A stretch of DNA of 64,000 bases from Isoetes taiwanensis (lineage: Eukaryota; Streptophyta; Lycopodiopsida; Isoetales; Isoetaceae). The notes beneath the pieces were generated by a model. That model was not told the origin of the DNA, searched no databases, and saw only the letters and a program-made list of their open reading frames with translations. Shown here piece after piece: positions 44,647-56,500 of this stretch. How positions within the stretch are numbered: the stretch's first letter is position 1; each line of letters starts with the position of its first letter. The stretch is from assembly GCA_021234155.1 (NCBI GenBank), contig JAJEKV010000017.1, forward strand, positions 2,666,885 to 2,730,884, in the 5' to 3' direction. Both the position numbers and the translations under genes were made by a program.

Positions 44647-46240
44647 TTGACCTGCCATGGCCCAAGTCATACCCCAAGCCATGGCCACAGACCGCCCCGT
44701 GTGTGGACCCACACTTGGTTGGTGAGCTACCTCGCACCACAACAACCCATCCTAGGAAGGCCCAAACACACCAACCACCTGGTGACCCCACGCAGCCGAG
44801 CCCTCCAGGAAGACCATGAAGGGCCACCAAGGAAGAGGCCTCGGCGGGGGGGAGAGACGCCTTCCATGAAGAGGGAGGCCCGAGCCAAGGCCGGTCCGAC
44901 CCGACAAAGGGCCACAGCAATCCGGGCCACCGAACCTTTGAGCCGCATCCAGCGCAGGGTTGAGGCCAACAGCACGCCTTTGCGTGCCTCCCGACAGACG
45001 CGGGAGAACATAACATCTCGATGTTGCGCAGTGCGCTTGGTGCCGTAAAACGACGACTCACGTAATTGGAGGATCGCGTGCACGACAAAAGCGATGATGG
45101 CATCCGCTTGCTACAATTGGAAAGACAAAATAATACCGGGCAGGAGCTTGCGATATGAGGGGGCGAGTAGACACCGTGTTGGCAGCCTATGGAAGCCGGG
45201 ACGCGGATGATGAACCGGTAGAGCAGAGACACTGTAACCCCGCCTCTGGATCCGTGCCGAGGTTGAGGAGGCTAAGGCCACGATTACGAGGAGCACGGCC
45301 GCCTCCCCGGCCGAGGTTGAGGAGGCCGCCACCGGAGACAAGGAGTCCAGCCGCTTTGGAAGCTAGCCGTGCGTAATCGAAGCCGGAGTAAGGATTTAGC
45401 ACGAGACGGAGCTACGAGAGCTTCGGGGCCAAGGCCCAAGAAGGCAAGGGCCTCCTCGCCGAGGCACATGAGCAACTCGCCATTGCATGCGGGAGATGGC
45501 AAGACATGACAACGCCCCCGCAAGAGCCGAGCCCGACCGGAGAACGTAAAACCACAAAGAAAGAACACACCAACCCCACAACCCACCAACCTGGCGGCCA
45601 ACTCCGAGCACCCGCCGCGACACATCGATCACACCGGTCGCCACCACTCCCCGGGCGCCGGCCACGCCTATGCCTCACCCACCTCAACCAACACCGTGCG
45701 GCCCCGCCGAACTCCGTGAAATGGACGCCAGGAGCCGCAATGTGGTAGTGCGAGGCGTGACGGAGGAGTCGGGAGAACATCTCACTTCCCGACTCGGCAT
45801 ACGGATCTTGGACCGATGATGTTCCCAAAGACTGCGGTGACCATTGTAAAGGCGAAGTCGTCATGGAATTCAAGCGCCTTGATCGCCCCCCTGATGGTCA
45901 TCTTCACGCTTGAGAGCGTGCGGAGCGGGTGGCCATCCCGTCGCCGCCGAAGTTGAAGGGGACGGCTCAGACGTTGGACAGGGACTTGATCCCAAAGACA
46001 AAGAAGAGACCCGGGCTGAGCTGGCCAAAGTCGGGGGCTCACACATGGAGACATGGAGGGGCAGCGGGGCTGGTCCGGGAAGGATGCGGGAATTCAGGCA
46101 GCCAAACAGGGATGCAGGCACTCCGGCCCCTCGAGTCCCCTCTGAGGGGGCCCCAGCGGCACAGGCATCCACATCTTCCGCTCCCCCTGGGACCACCACT
46201 ACCACCGGACTGAAGTGGCGATGCACCGCCACTAAATAGG
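44647..46240 (+). pseudogene. LINE D ORF1 (basic N terminus, coiled coil, RRM), decayed
   Basis: Frame 44647-45048 is Arg/Pro-rich (PPRKRPRRGGE). Broken Ala/Glu-rich helical sequence follows at 45250-45500. At 45720-45822 comes MDARSRNVVVRGVTEESGE, the start of an L1 ORF1-type RRM. Around 45950-46020, LDRDLIPKTKKRPGL aligns with the VQEDLTPKDCRRKDEL end of LINE C's ORF1. Numerous frameshifts occur. Strongly open minus-strand frames here are GC-content shadows. Confidence 0.65.
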
Positions 46241-46259
46241 GATCGCGGCCTCGCGGGTA

Positions 46260-49200
46260 TCCCGGAATTGCCGTGGCTTCCCATGGCGAAGGGGGACGAT
46301 CTCAATTCCGCCGCCATGGACATGGACCTTATCTTCCTCATGGAAACATGGGAACATGCCGGTCCGCAGGCTACCGATTTGCGGGGATACTAGCGCTACT
46401 CGGCGTCCTCAATGAGTGCACCGGAAACGAGGACACGCGGAGGAATTGCGTGTTACTACCGCATGACCTTTGGCCCAATCGGTCTCCCCATTGCAAAGGC
46501 GCATGACAGCAATGATACCGTGGTTACGAAAGTGCGAAACGGCCGATGGCGGCTCTCTCTTTGTGGCGGCTTGCTACTTCCCACATCTTTGAGCAAACTT
46601 TTACCACACGCGCTTGGATGTGGACGAATCGGGAGCCCTATGTCGATCTATATGATGACATACGCCAGCATGCATAATTGGGCAAGGTCATGTTGCTTGA
46701 GATTTCAATGCGCGCCGACGGGGCGAGCAGATCCCAAAATTCGCAGACCTCTAGCTGAGGATGTGTTGCAAATGGACCCCCAGAGATGGTTTGGCAAAGC
46801 GTCGGATGACGACCAAGTGACACGGTATGGCCGCGCAACCGTTGCTAGGCGCAAGATCTTTGACCGGTCATTTGCAATGGCTAGCATGCTGGGTCGCCCC
46901 TCCACCCGCTTCACTTGTAGACGTGAGAACTGTGGGGCGGCACCAAGGTGGTGTATTACGCGCTAGCAAACGAGCAATGCCTACACTTGATCACTCGCCG
47001 CTGTCGGACAGTGGCCGGACGAGGAAGTAGACTCCACCATCACCCCCTCGTCTTGCAGATAGATTGGCAGCCAACCGAGCACCCATGGCCCCAATACCCC
47101 ATGTACCACCAATGCCAAGGCCCGACTATGATCATGCGGCGGTCTATGCGAGGATGCTTGAGCATGAGTTGCGTGGAGTGCCGCAGCCTCCCCACACTTC
47201 AACAAAGCAGACGGCCCACCTGAACCAGCCCTTCCGAGGGTAGGGGACAGATGCTTTGGGAGAGGCCGCCTCGACGATCCACGTGGGCTGCAAACCACCT
47301 TCCCCGCAATCACCGGGTTCGATGATCTAATGCCTGAGCTGAAACGATGGCTCCGCCAAGTGCCGGACCCCACCATTCGCCTCGTAGGGCCGTCCGTCAA
47401 TACCGCTCCTTCCTCAAGACCAAGAAAGCTGGTACCTTTATGAGCACCAAAGAATGATGTTTGGTCTACTAGACCGCCACCCTAGGGCCTTACGGAGAAA
47501 GGTCTTGAGTAAGCCCGCACGTTCCCCACATGAAATATTACCCTAACAATGGGTGAGATACTTGCAAAGTATTTGTATGACCCAATGGGAAGTCGCAGCA
47601 GCAGCCTCCATGCCAGCCTAGCACCGGTCATTATCAAGGGGGATGTCATAATGGGCCCGCAACGCCGCTAATCTGGGGAAGGCAGCAGATTTGGATCGTG
47701 ATGCGTGCAGAGCTTCTCAAGTGGGTAGGGCCCCAATGGTGCCAGTTCTCACAAAGACTCTTTAACAGGCATTGCAAGAAGGCTTCCCCGCGACCGACTA
47801 CCGGTAGAGTTGTGCCCATATACAAAGCGAGGGGACCCCCACAACCCACCCAACTATCGTACCCATTATGGTCGGGCTTCGCCTTTTGCCAAGTTGCTTG
47901 CCGATTCTTGAGCAATGACCGACACTTTGGGCAGAGGATGGAGAAGTGCGGGCTCTCATGCAGCGTGTGCTTCCGCCCGGCATTCTACTATTGACCATAT
48001 CTTCACTCTGCGAACACTCATAGAGGATAGCCGAATCAACGCCCGAAACCTGCTTGTTGTTTTGTGGATTTCGCAAAAAGGCTTTTTGACACGCGCCTCG
48101 GGATAAGTTGTGGGACGATTGAGACAAATGGGACCCCCGTGGACTTACGTAATGCTATATAGAGACTATAATGAGGCTTGCTCCTGGCCGTCTCACACCG
48201 CCGGGGAGCCCGTTGTTAGTAGCATTGGGGTGCGCCGTGGCTGCCTCTATCCCCGACGCTCTTTGGCTTAGTACATTGACCAGCTAGAAGAATGGCTAAA
48301 TGAGCACCGGGAGGGGGGAAGGCGCCGCTTGATGCACCACATAATCCGCAACTCATATATGCGATGATGTTGACCTCGCCGCATATACCCCTGAGGACAT
48401 GCAACGCCACCGGATGCTTTGGACACTTTCCGCCAATTCACCGGTATGAGAGTTAACTTGGTCAAGACGAGGGTGTCGCTGGTCCCATCATCTCTCCACT
48501 CCACGCCTTTCCCCATTCACTTACCGTAAGTGTGTAGTGGAGGTGGCTCACCTTATAAGTATTTGGGCATTGAGTTTTCTACTACCACACATTGGGATGC
48601 ATCCATCGTGTTACGGTCATCATTCCGGAAAGCCCCTCAGATGCAATGCAAAACAACACATACAAGGCGTAGTCAGATGCATGGGGTCACCAGCACACTT
48701 GTTCGGGCCTTGGTTGAACCGGGTCCTCCTCTATGGGGCGTATGTGGGGGCCGATATATCCCTCACCACTTGGAACGATCTAGAGCGGTACGTAAGGCCT
48801 TCTTGGCCCGCATCGGGAGTGAAATCCACGGCCCCATATCGATCTTGCTCCGTGAGATGTGCTTCCTTCCATTCTGAGAGGGTCGCTACTGGAACGTCAC
48901 ATTATTTACTTCCGAAGGTGGTGGCTATGGATGAAGCCCTACTGCCCAACCTTGCTTTTTGGTGGCGATGGGCGCCGCAGCCTACTCAAAGCTTCTTTGG
49001 AAAGACAAGCAAGCCCGGTGGTTCTCGCGGACGGAATGTGCAGCACACGATGTGGACCGTGCATACACCGAAGGAACGCCTCTGCCTTGAAGCAAGCTTG
49101 GATGCTTGCTTCATGGCCAAGCTTTGGGATGCAGAGGCCCCGCCACATGTCAAGGTGGCAAATTATCGACGGCGGGGTTATCCCATGCTCACGAAATGAC

Positions 49201-49300
49201 CCACACCACTACCTGCAGCACCCATCTACCCATGAAAAGAGCAGGGTGATTGCTTCCATTCAAGACAGGTGCACACCACCTCCGCCGCATTGAGACGGGG
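46260..49300 (+). pseudogene. LINE D ORF2 (endonuclease, reverse transcriptase, C-terminal domain), decayed
   Basis: Recognisable islands only: DLIFLMETWEHAG near 46326 (endonuclease start), AELLKWVGPQW near 47706, a PTTGRVVPIYKARG segment near 47800 and STIDHIFTLRTLIEDSR near 47983 (matches STIDHIFALRALVEDSR of LINE B). YKYLGIEFSTTTHWD near 48560 and GSLLERHIIYFRRWW near 48880 match LINE B's post-RT domain. The catalytic blocks cannot be read in one frame. Confidence 0.75.
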
Positions 49301-49737
49301 AGGTGGATTCGGGGCCGCGTGAGGACAGAGTCCGTCGCTCATCCGCCAACAGCCATTGAGGATGAAAGTCACGCCCTCCGTGCCTGTCCGGCTGCACGAG
49401 CATATCCGGTTCCCAGATGCTCGATTAGTTGTGCCCCATCAAAGCCCCCTCGCATGAGCTCTCGAGCACCTCCGTAGGGCTTGTTGGGATCGTAGACTCC
49501 GAGGTAATGGATACACGGACCGCTTATGCCCCGTCCCATCCAGGCATTAACCTCACTGCATTTGTGATTATGTATATAATCATAGCGGTATGTCAAATCC
49601 TTATTGCTACTAAGGTTTTTCCCCCGAAAACCCTTCGGGGCGGGGGTTTTTTAATCCTGGTAGTAATACGCCTGCTGCTCTCTCTTTGTACTTGGGTCCC
49701 ATAGGCCAGTTGGTCTCCGTGGACGATAAAATCATAT

Positions 49738-49968
49738 TCTATTCTATTCTATTCTTTTTTCTCTTTCTCTTTTTCTTTTTCTTTTTCTTTTTTTCATTTT
49801 TTTTATCTTTTATTTTTTATTTTTTATTTTTTATTTTTTATTTTTTATTTTTTATTTTTTATTTTTTATTTTTTATTTTTTATTTTTTATTTTTTATTTT
49901 TTATTTTTTATTTTTTATTTTTTATTTCTTCTTTCTTCTTTCTTCTTTCTTCTTTCTTCTTTCTTCGC
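49738..49968 (+). repeat. Compound pyrimidine microsatellite at the LINE D tail
   Basis: Three repeat types in succession: ATTCT copies directly after GATAAAATCAT, a mixed CTTTTT zone, about 17 copies of TTTTTTA/ATTTTTT (about 49800-49925), then TTTCTTC copies (49927-49965). It looks like serial slippage from the original ATTCT tail. Confidence 0.9.
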
Positions 49969-51000
49969 CAAGGCTAGGAAACTCATAATCCATGGTACAG
50001 TTATGAAACAAACTGCTTATTCTGCTGACATGTTTTTCAGCATTTTTGTATCAACTCTGTGTCTTTTTTTGTTTTAGGTATAGGGATATGGACACTTCAT
50101 AATACCACTTCCTGAACTGGATGACAGGGAAGCATATTTGCAGCGTATTGGCAACACACACTAACAATCATGGATCTTGGTTTCATTCAGGTCCTCTTTT
50201 TTATTAACCTTGAGTTTGCTTCTCATACCAAATTTGCCGGAGTTGATAAATTAATCTCATCGTATGCATCTTTTGAAGTACAAGATTCAAAGTAGGCACA
50301 AAAATGCTAAGAGATCCCGTGCAATGTTTGAGACATTTGAAGCTAGAGCTGCTTCCATGCTCTGCAACCAATTGATCAATATAATATTTTAGAGGTACTA
50401 ATTCTAGTTCATTTTATTTTGTTAAGACATGGAAGCAACAACTAGCGAGTTCATTGATCAAACAACTTTATGTATCAAACCAATGTTCATTTATCACGCA
50501 GGTTCTGTAGTGTTATGTTAGTTTCGTAGACTGCAGCAGATGTTTAAAACCTAAAGAACATTCATAATGTATTTGGTGTTTGGAGTATGCAGACTCTGAA
50601 CAATGTTTGAACCTATAGAATGTTCAGAATGTATTTGGTCTATTTGGATGTGTTTGGTATTTGGACATGCAGACTCTGCACAAATTTTGTATGCAGTGGA
50701 AATTGTTCTTTAATAAGCATTGCAGAGTTTATAATGATATGGTTTATCATGCAATGGTGAAGCAGCCTCTTGGAGTAGTCTGATCGATTCATATCGCAGA
50801 AGACTGACTTGTCCAAGACGGAAGTAATCAAACCTAAATTAGCATTGTGAATCTGGTCCGATCGTGAACAGTGTTTGGGTCAATGCCCAAATGAATAGTG
50901 CCCCTTTTTTGCATTGTATCGTTGAAAAAAAGCCCCTAAAATCAAAGGAATAGTGTTTTTGCATTGCAACATCGTGAGGCAAAACAACCTAAAATACTTT
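49969..51000. other. Intergenic, no gene recognised
   Basis: AT-rich. A 'gtatttggtgtttgg' / 'atgcagactctg' phrase is partly repeated near 50570-50680. No coding similarity. Confidence 0.5.
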
Positions 51001-51190
51001 ACCTTAGGTTTATAAATAAATCTCAACAATTCTTTTCTAACAACGAACGCATCCATGTGGACTTGTAGCCCCATGCACACCCGAATAAAGACTTAACCTA
51101 GGTTCATGAATAAATGTGAGAAATTCATTTTCTAACAACTAATGCACCCATGTGGAGTTGTAGCCCCATGCACACCCATATAAAGACTTG
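51001..51190 (+). repeat. Two-copy tandem repeat, period about 100 bp
   Basis: Both copies run TTAGGTTTATAAATAAAT (or its variant) through TTTTCTAACAAC to GTAGCCCCATGCACACCC and ATAAAGACTT, with several substitutions. Confidence 0.8.
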
Positions 51191-51283
51191 ACCTGCTTAT
51201 GTTTCTGTAATTATGATATTTTATTACATACCTTAATCTTAGCAGATTTAGGCGAATATGGGCCATGATATGTATGTTTTTTT

Positions 51284-51420
51284 AACAAGACGGTAAATGT
51301 TATGCTCAAGTTTGTGCAAGATAACGTAAGGTCAATCATATACGTGTCTTGTTAACAAGACGGTAAATGTTATGCTCACGTTTGTACAAGACAACATAAG
51401 GTCAATCTTTGGGAATTTTA
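51284..51420 (+). repeat. Two-copy tandem repeat, period 70 bp
   Basis: AACAAGACGGTAAATGTTAT starts at 51284 and 51354; both copies end in ATAAGGTCAATC or a near variant. Few mismatches. Confidence 0.9.
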
Positions 51421-51902
51421 ATTACATCCATATTGCTTGTGGACATTAAAGCTGATTAAGCTTGCTGCGATGATTATATTCTTAGTTTTAGAAGGTTTTT
51501 CCATGGAATCAAAGACCAAAAGGGCATTGAAATGGGTCTCATCTCAATGTCTTATCAAGTCAAGAGTTTTAATTAGCTTACCTTGTACGGATTGATGTGA
51601 ACAATGTCCGGTCACAAAGCAGACACGATACTGAGGGATGGAGTCTACAAAGGATTATAGGATATATGTCTGTCAATGAATTCCTTGTGAGGAGGTTAAT
51701 ATTGTTATCCAAATTAATATGCTATTAAGAAGATAGCTAATAATTCAAAGTTTTCTTCATTCCGCAAGTGGATAACTAGAAACTCTATACCGTGACAAGT
51801 ATCAAGATATTTAATGTCAGGGATGAAATGCTTACTAAGCACATAGGAGTCTCTGCAGTAAATCCTTGGTCATCAGTACACCAGCATTGTAAGACCAACA
51901 AA

Positions 51903-52029
51903 CTTTTTGAACCTCAAGTTTTAATCCGGGTAGTAATCCGCTTGCTGCGCTTTTGTATTGGATCCCATAGACCGATTGGTCTCCGTGGACGATAAAAATA
52001 CCTTCCTTCCTTCCTTCCTTCCTTCCTTT
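51903..52029 (+). mobile_element. LINE stub, ~127 bp, with (CTTC)n tail and candidate target duplication
   Basis: Contains TTTTAATCCGGGTAGTAATC, GTATTGGATCCCATAG, then TTGGTCTCCGTGGACGATAA and CCTT repeats. This is the last ~90 bp of the LINE B/D type plus a tail. CAACAAA at 51896-51902 recurs at 52030-52036, a candidate 7-bp target-site duplication. An extremely 5'-truncated insertion. Confidence 0.85.
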
Positions 52030-52036
52030 CAACAAA

Positions 52037-52507
52037 TAATTGAATGTGGGTGCAATCAGATGTAATTACTTACAGCTCTATTTTTAATGGGTTTTGTAAG
52101 GTAAATGAACTCCGAATGGCTTGTGCAGTTCTAGATTTAATGATTACAAACAAGTGCAATCCAGATTTTGTCATGTACAACACTTTGATTGATGCATTCT
52201 GCAAGGACAAAAATGTTGTCACCTACAACACTTTGATTGATGCATTCTGTAAGTGACTGAGGCCCCTAAGTACATGGGCCGCATGGTTGAAGGTGGTGGT
52301 AATCCTGCTGTTTTTACATACAGTGCCCTTGTCGATGGGCTTTTAGAGGAAATGATGTTGATATAGCTCGTGCTATTTTCCATAAGATGATTGCATAAGG
52401 TTGCTACCCAGATATTGTGACATATAGCTCTCTTATAAATGGTCTATGCAAGGCAAACCTGATAAGTGAGGCTGATGCCCTGTATGCATTGTCTAATTTG
52501 GAGTAAC
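52037..52507 (+). pseudogene. PPR protein relic 1
   Basis: Frame 52044-52256 carries SDVITYSSIFNGFCKVNELR then NPDFVMYNTLIDAFCK, classic 35-residue P-type PPR repeats. A duplicated VVTYNTLIDAFCK follows, then a stop. In shifted frames the repeats continue: VFTYSALVDGLL near 52312 and PDIVTYSSLINGLCKANL near 52410. PPR proteins bind organellar RNA. The gene has no start, transit peptide or further repeats here. It begins right beside the LINE stub. Confidence 0.8.
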
Positions 52508-53136
52508 CGTGGGCATTGGATTGCATCAATGTAAGTTACAGACCACTGCAGAGAAAGCTAACAGAATAGTGCCACCAAGGGAAAGCGTTGAGCATTTTCT
52601 AATAGCTGGTGATGACATTAGGGTGCGATTGTGCGCTGGACATCTCATGTTTTAGTGCTCTATTAACAGGTAGACGTTGCAGAGACTTGAGAGTACAACG
52701 TCCATGTCTAGTCTAAAATCTGCCTCATACTGTAACAGTGCAGCGACTTCTCCCATCTGCCAATACAAGCATAGGCATGATAAATTTCTGAGACAAATTT
52801 ACAGGCCAATACAAACATATTGATTTATCGTTTTTGTTCTACAGCGCAGCCCCTTAAGGTCTTCTAGAATGCAGCAAAAAATTGGAAGGCTGACCACTGG
52901 AACTAGCACAAATTTGGATGGCCATAAGAATTAGCATGTAAGTCTGGAGATGGAGAAGTAATATGGTAGGATATTCTGTCAAAACAGCACATGCCTTTTA
53001 GAAAGATGCAATCATATAGGATGCACCTTCACTAACACCGTTTAAGCATTGGAGAACTAAGGAAAGGCAAGTGGGTTTATGCCTGTTTGGTTGCATCAGA
53101 ATTTTGCTTTATTTCTTTAATTAAGACTCTATTTTG

Positions 53137-53590
53137 TTTGTAGTTTCATGGAACGGAATCATTGCAGGGCTCATGGGAAATGCAGACCACAATCTGATTG
53201 GACAAATGTGGCAGAGAGGCATAAAACTAGCCAAGTTTAATTTTGTTCCAAGTGTAATGCAAGAGCTGCTGTGAATGGTACATGGATCCATGTCATTATA
53301 TTCAAATCTGAAATTGAAGGCGAACTTCTAATAGGTAGTAACACCCTTCTGGACATGTATGGAAAATACAGAGATTGTATGTTGGCTAATTCAAAGGATG
53401 CATGAGCATGATATTACCTCTTGAAATGCTGTCACCAATGCATATGCACAAAATGATTGTGGCAAAAAGCCCTTGGTAAGGCATCAAAGGTAAATGATAT
53501 GGTTACACGTGACAATGTGTCATGGGGTATAATGATTGGGGCAGTACCTTTGCAACAGCTCTTAATGGGTAATTTCCTTCAGCTCTTAAT
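53137..53590 (+). pseudogene. PPR protein relic 2 (PLS type)
   Basis: Broken frames read VSWNGIIAGLMGNADHN near 53146, then GTWIHVIIFKSEIEGELL with IGSNTLLDMYGKYRD near 53277-53375, followed by an AVTNAYAQNDCG-like stretch near 53430. This is the characteristic WIH...LLDMYGK layout of PLS-type PPR proteins that edit organellar RNA. Several stops; no DYW domain is seen. Confidence 0.75.
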
Positions 53591-53599
53591 AGTAAATAA

Positions 53600-56500
53600 C
53601 TTAACATGAATGATATTTGAACTAACAGGAAGGATGTTTGAAGGTATGCTGTTTATCCTATCCTATTGTTTAAATTTGGTTTTTCCGATCTAGAGGAAAA
53701 CTTTTTGGATTTTTTTTTAAGTTAGTTTTCTATGGTTGTGGGGGTTTTTGGCAACGGAAAATTTTCTCGGTGTTCCAAAAATCGCCTTGGCCTAAAAAAA
53801 AAATCAATTATGGGCTCTCAGCTTATCCATCCCCAATTTTTTGCAGCATGGGCACGGGATGAGAGCCTGGGGTTTTCGGCATGGAGCTTTTCACCGGATT
53901 AGAATGACTGGGCCTGTGGAAAATACAAATATATTTCTCTTGCTCACCTCTGTAGATCCTAGCACCAGCTTGATCTTTATTCAGGATTTGTTGCAGCATG
54001 CCAGGCTCTGTGGCAACAACGGATGTTGCGCAGCCAGAACGATTTAATTGCCTAGGGTATGTGACGGCTCTTTCTTTGGCTGGTATATAGGGTTTTGCGT
54101 TTTAAGCTATGCTTGAAGCTGGAGTCTTATGAGTAGATATGGTGTTCATGGCCATGATTCGCCAGGTTCGTTATAATTTCAACTGCAGTTATTGAATAAT
54201 CAGAGCATTCAATGCTGTGGCGTTTGCATATATAAGAGACTAATGCAGATAAGAACTTTGCCAAAATCGGCTCTATTCCATGGGTCCTGCTTCAATTCCT
54301 TCGAAGTAAAGTCTTCTTCCCCTTCTTTTATTATGCAATGTCTTCGTTGAATCCGGCCCTGGGCCCTTCTACGTTTGCAAAATCGTCTGAGCAGTAATCA
54401 GATAATCCTGCTTCTAAGTTTTCGTCAGAGATCTTACCCCTTTCTGGAATAAAGACATGAACGAAACACACAGAAACCGAGCTCTTAGCTTAGTAAAAAC
54501 TGGAGAGAAATAGCATTCGTCAAATGCCGCTGGCAGAAAGAAGGCATAGGCTAGGATGGGCTAGGAAAGAGATGGATGCTCTATCTCTTTGAATTTTCTT
54601 CTGTATTTTCATCTGCAATCACTGATTCAACTCCTACTAATCCGGGAGGAGTGGATACCTGGAACAATCTCTAATAGAAGGCGTACCAATATGGGCTTGC
54701 TCAGGAGAAAATCCAGTGAAGCTGGGAAGCTTGATGAAGCTGAGGTTTGCTAATATTTTTGTGCAATTTTTATTCGTTAAAATTGTGTAATTGCTTTGAT
54801 GGAATTGCTTGATCTCAGTGCTCATTTCCATTTTCTTATGTCTTGAATGGGTCTTGCATAGATGCACAAGTTTCTTATTAAGGTATGGAATCACTTTACC
54901 TGTTAGATGTAAACAGTTAAGATAGCAATTTGTCTTTGATGCATCTATTTCAGACTGCATGCCAGTTCAAATTACCCTGTTTAATCTACGTCAGCTTATC
55001 GGTTTCAGTCAACTGTCTTTGTTGGAGCAAGAAGCTAAAATGAGATTTATTTATCCATGCTTTATATTATAGATCTAATAATACTAGAATTCACTATTTT
55101 GAACTATCTCAAGCATTTTGCTATTTCCTTGATAAATTAGTTCTTTCTTTTGAAGCAAGATAGGCTGATAAGGTTCTTTCTTTCTTTCTTTTGCAAGATC
55201 AAGTTGAGGACAAGATTTGTTTGGAATATGGTTGTTATTATAAGCATTGTTTGAAGTTAAGCATGATATTGGCTCAGAGTCCAAGCATGGTTGGAGGAAG
55301 ATGAGGTGAGGTAGGATAGCAGATGAAATGGGTGGCTTTCACTTCTTCATGATGATTTATATCTTGAATTAGGCCTTCTGTTAATGAGATAACTGCTCTC
55401 ATGGTATTTGGGGCATGATAATAGCTCTTATAGCTATTTGCTCAAAAGGTCCATGTATCCACTGCAATCTTAAATCTGATCTAAATTCTAGATCACTAGA
55501 AAAGCTATGACTTCTGCACAAGAGCCTAATCTCTACTGGATGAAGATGAGAGAATTGTGGTGTCATGTACCTTGCATATTGTTTCTTTTAGTTTGTTTGC
55601 TTAGCATGACCCTATACATTTATGGTAAGAGATATATCATGGTGCTTGCTGATGTAGGGCTTATGGAGAAGGCAGAAGATTCACAATTTTTGCATATGAA
55701 GGTGGTTCAATAAGCCAATTGCGGTGACAATTCTTGGTAAGTAGTTGATATTAATTACTGGAGTGCATGGAACCTAAGTCTTTTTTCTTTATTATGAATT
55801 TACTAGCTCAGAGTAATGATTCACAGGCTGGGCATTCCCGTGTCATCCTCTTTAGCTATGTATTATCTGGCTTCTTTGGTTGTGTGTATGCGTATGCCAC
55901 ATGGTTGTCTGTATTCTCTGGTTGTATGTTCTCTAACTCTGTGTGTGTGTGTGTGATGCATGTGATAACGAACATTCTATGTCCATTGCCCTTGAGAATA
56001 TGCATATTTTATTAATGTGTTTATTTTAGTTATCAATTTAATAGTTCTTATCTTAAAAATGAACGTGCAGGAGGATAAACTTCATCTTGCTGAACTCAAA
56101 GAAGTGCCATAATATCTATATTCAATTGAAGAACCTAGATCATTCGAGTACAATGAATATTCTTGAGCAAATAATCCAGGAGGAGTTCATTATTGTGCAG
56201 TGTGTATCTAGGAGTATGTTCTTCCACATTCATTAATGTATGTTATGTGTCATTTTTCCAAAAAGATTTAGATATGAAATGTGAGAAGGGATCACTTTGC
56301 TTGCAACATGGGCACAATTTTAAGGTAATTAACTAACTAAACCTGTTGATAGTCCTATGTGATCCTACGCAAGTGTCTCATTATCTTTAGCAATAATAAT
56401 TATGTCTCTTCATCCACTCTTGCACAATGTCCTTCACTTGCAGGCCCAAAATCTGACTGCAGAGGAAGAGGCAACATGAGTTATCAAAGGCCCCGAATTT

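Larger units (their letters stand above)
44500..49765 (+). mobile_element. LINE D: near-complete but heavily decayed GC-rich non-LTR retrotransposon
   Basis: The plus-strand order is ORF1-like (about 44650-46240), endonuclease traces (about 46260-47000), RT traces (about 47640-48560), post-RT domain (48530-49300) and a 3' region like LINE B's: CCCCCGAAAACCCTTCGGGG near 49621, GTAATACGCCTGCTG, then GGTCTCCGTGGACGATAAAA and ATTCT repeats. GC content is much higher than in the surroundings. Stops and indels are frequent. The 5' limit is uncertain. Confidence 0.8.

Noticed and set aside
44636-46341. Long minus-strand and alternate-frame ORFs in the GC-rich block
   Set aside because: GC-rich LINE ORF1 sequence has few stops in every frame; only the plus strand matches an ORF1 protein.
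49686-49988. Phe/Leu-rich hydrophobic ORF
   Set aside because: Encoded by the pyrimidine microsatellite tail of LINE D, not a membrane protein.
54691-54744. Short exon candidate MGLLRRKSSEAGKLDEAE
   Set aside because: Followed by GT, but no upstream or downstream exon continues it and no family is recognised.
55507-56015. Hydrophobic ORFs resembling membrane segments
   Set aside because: T-rich DNA gives Phe/Leu/Val-rich chance frames; no start context or family signature.
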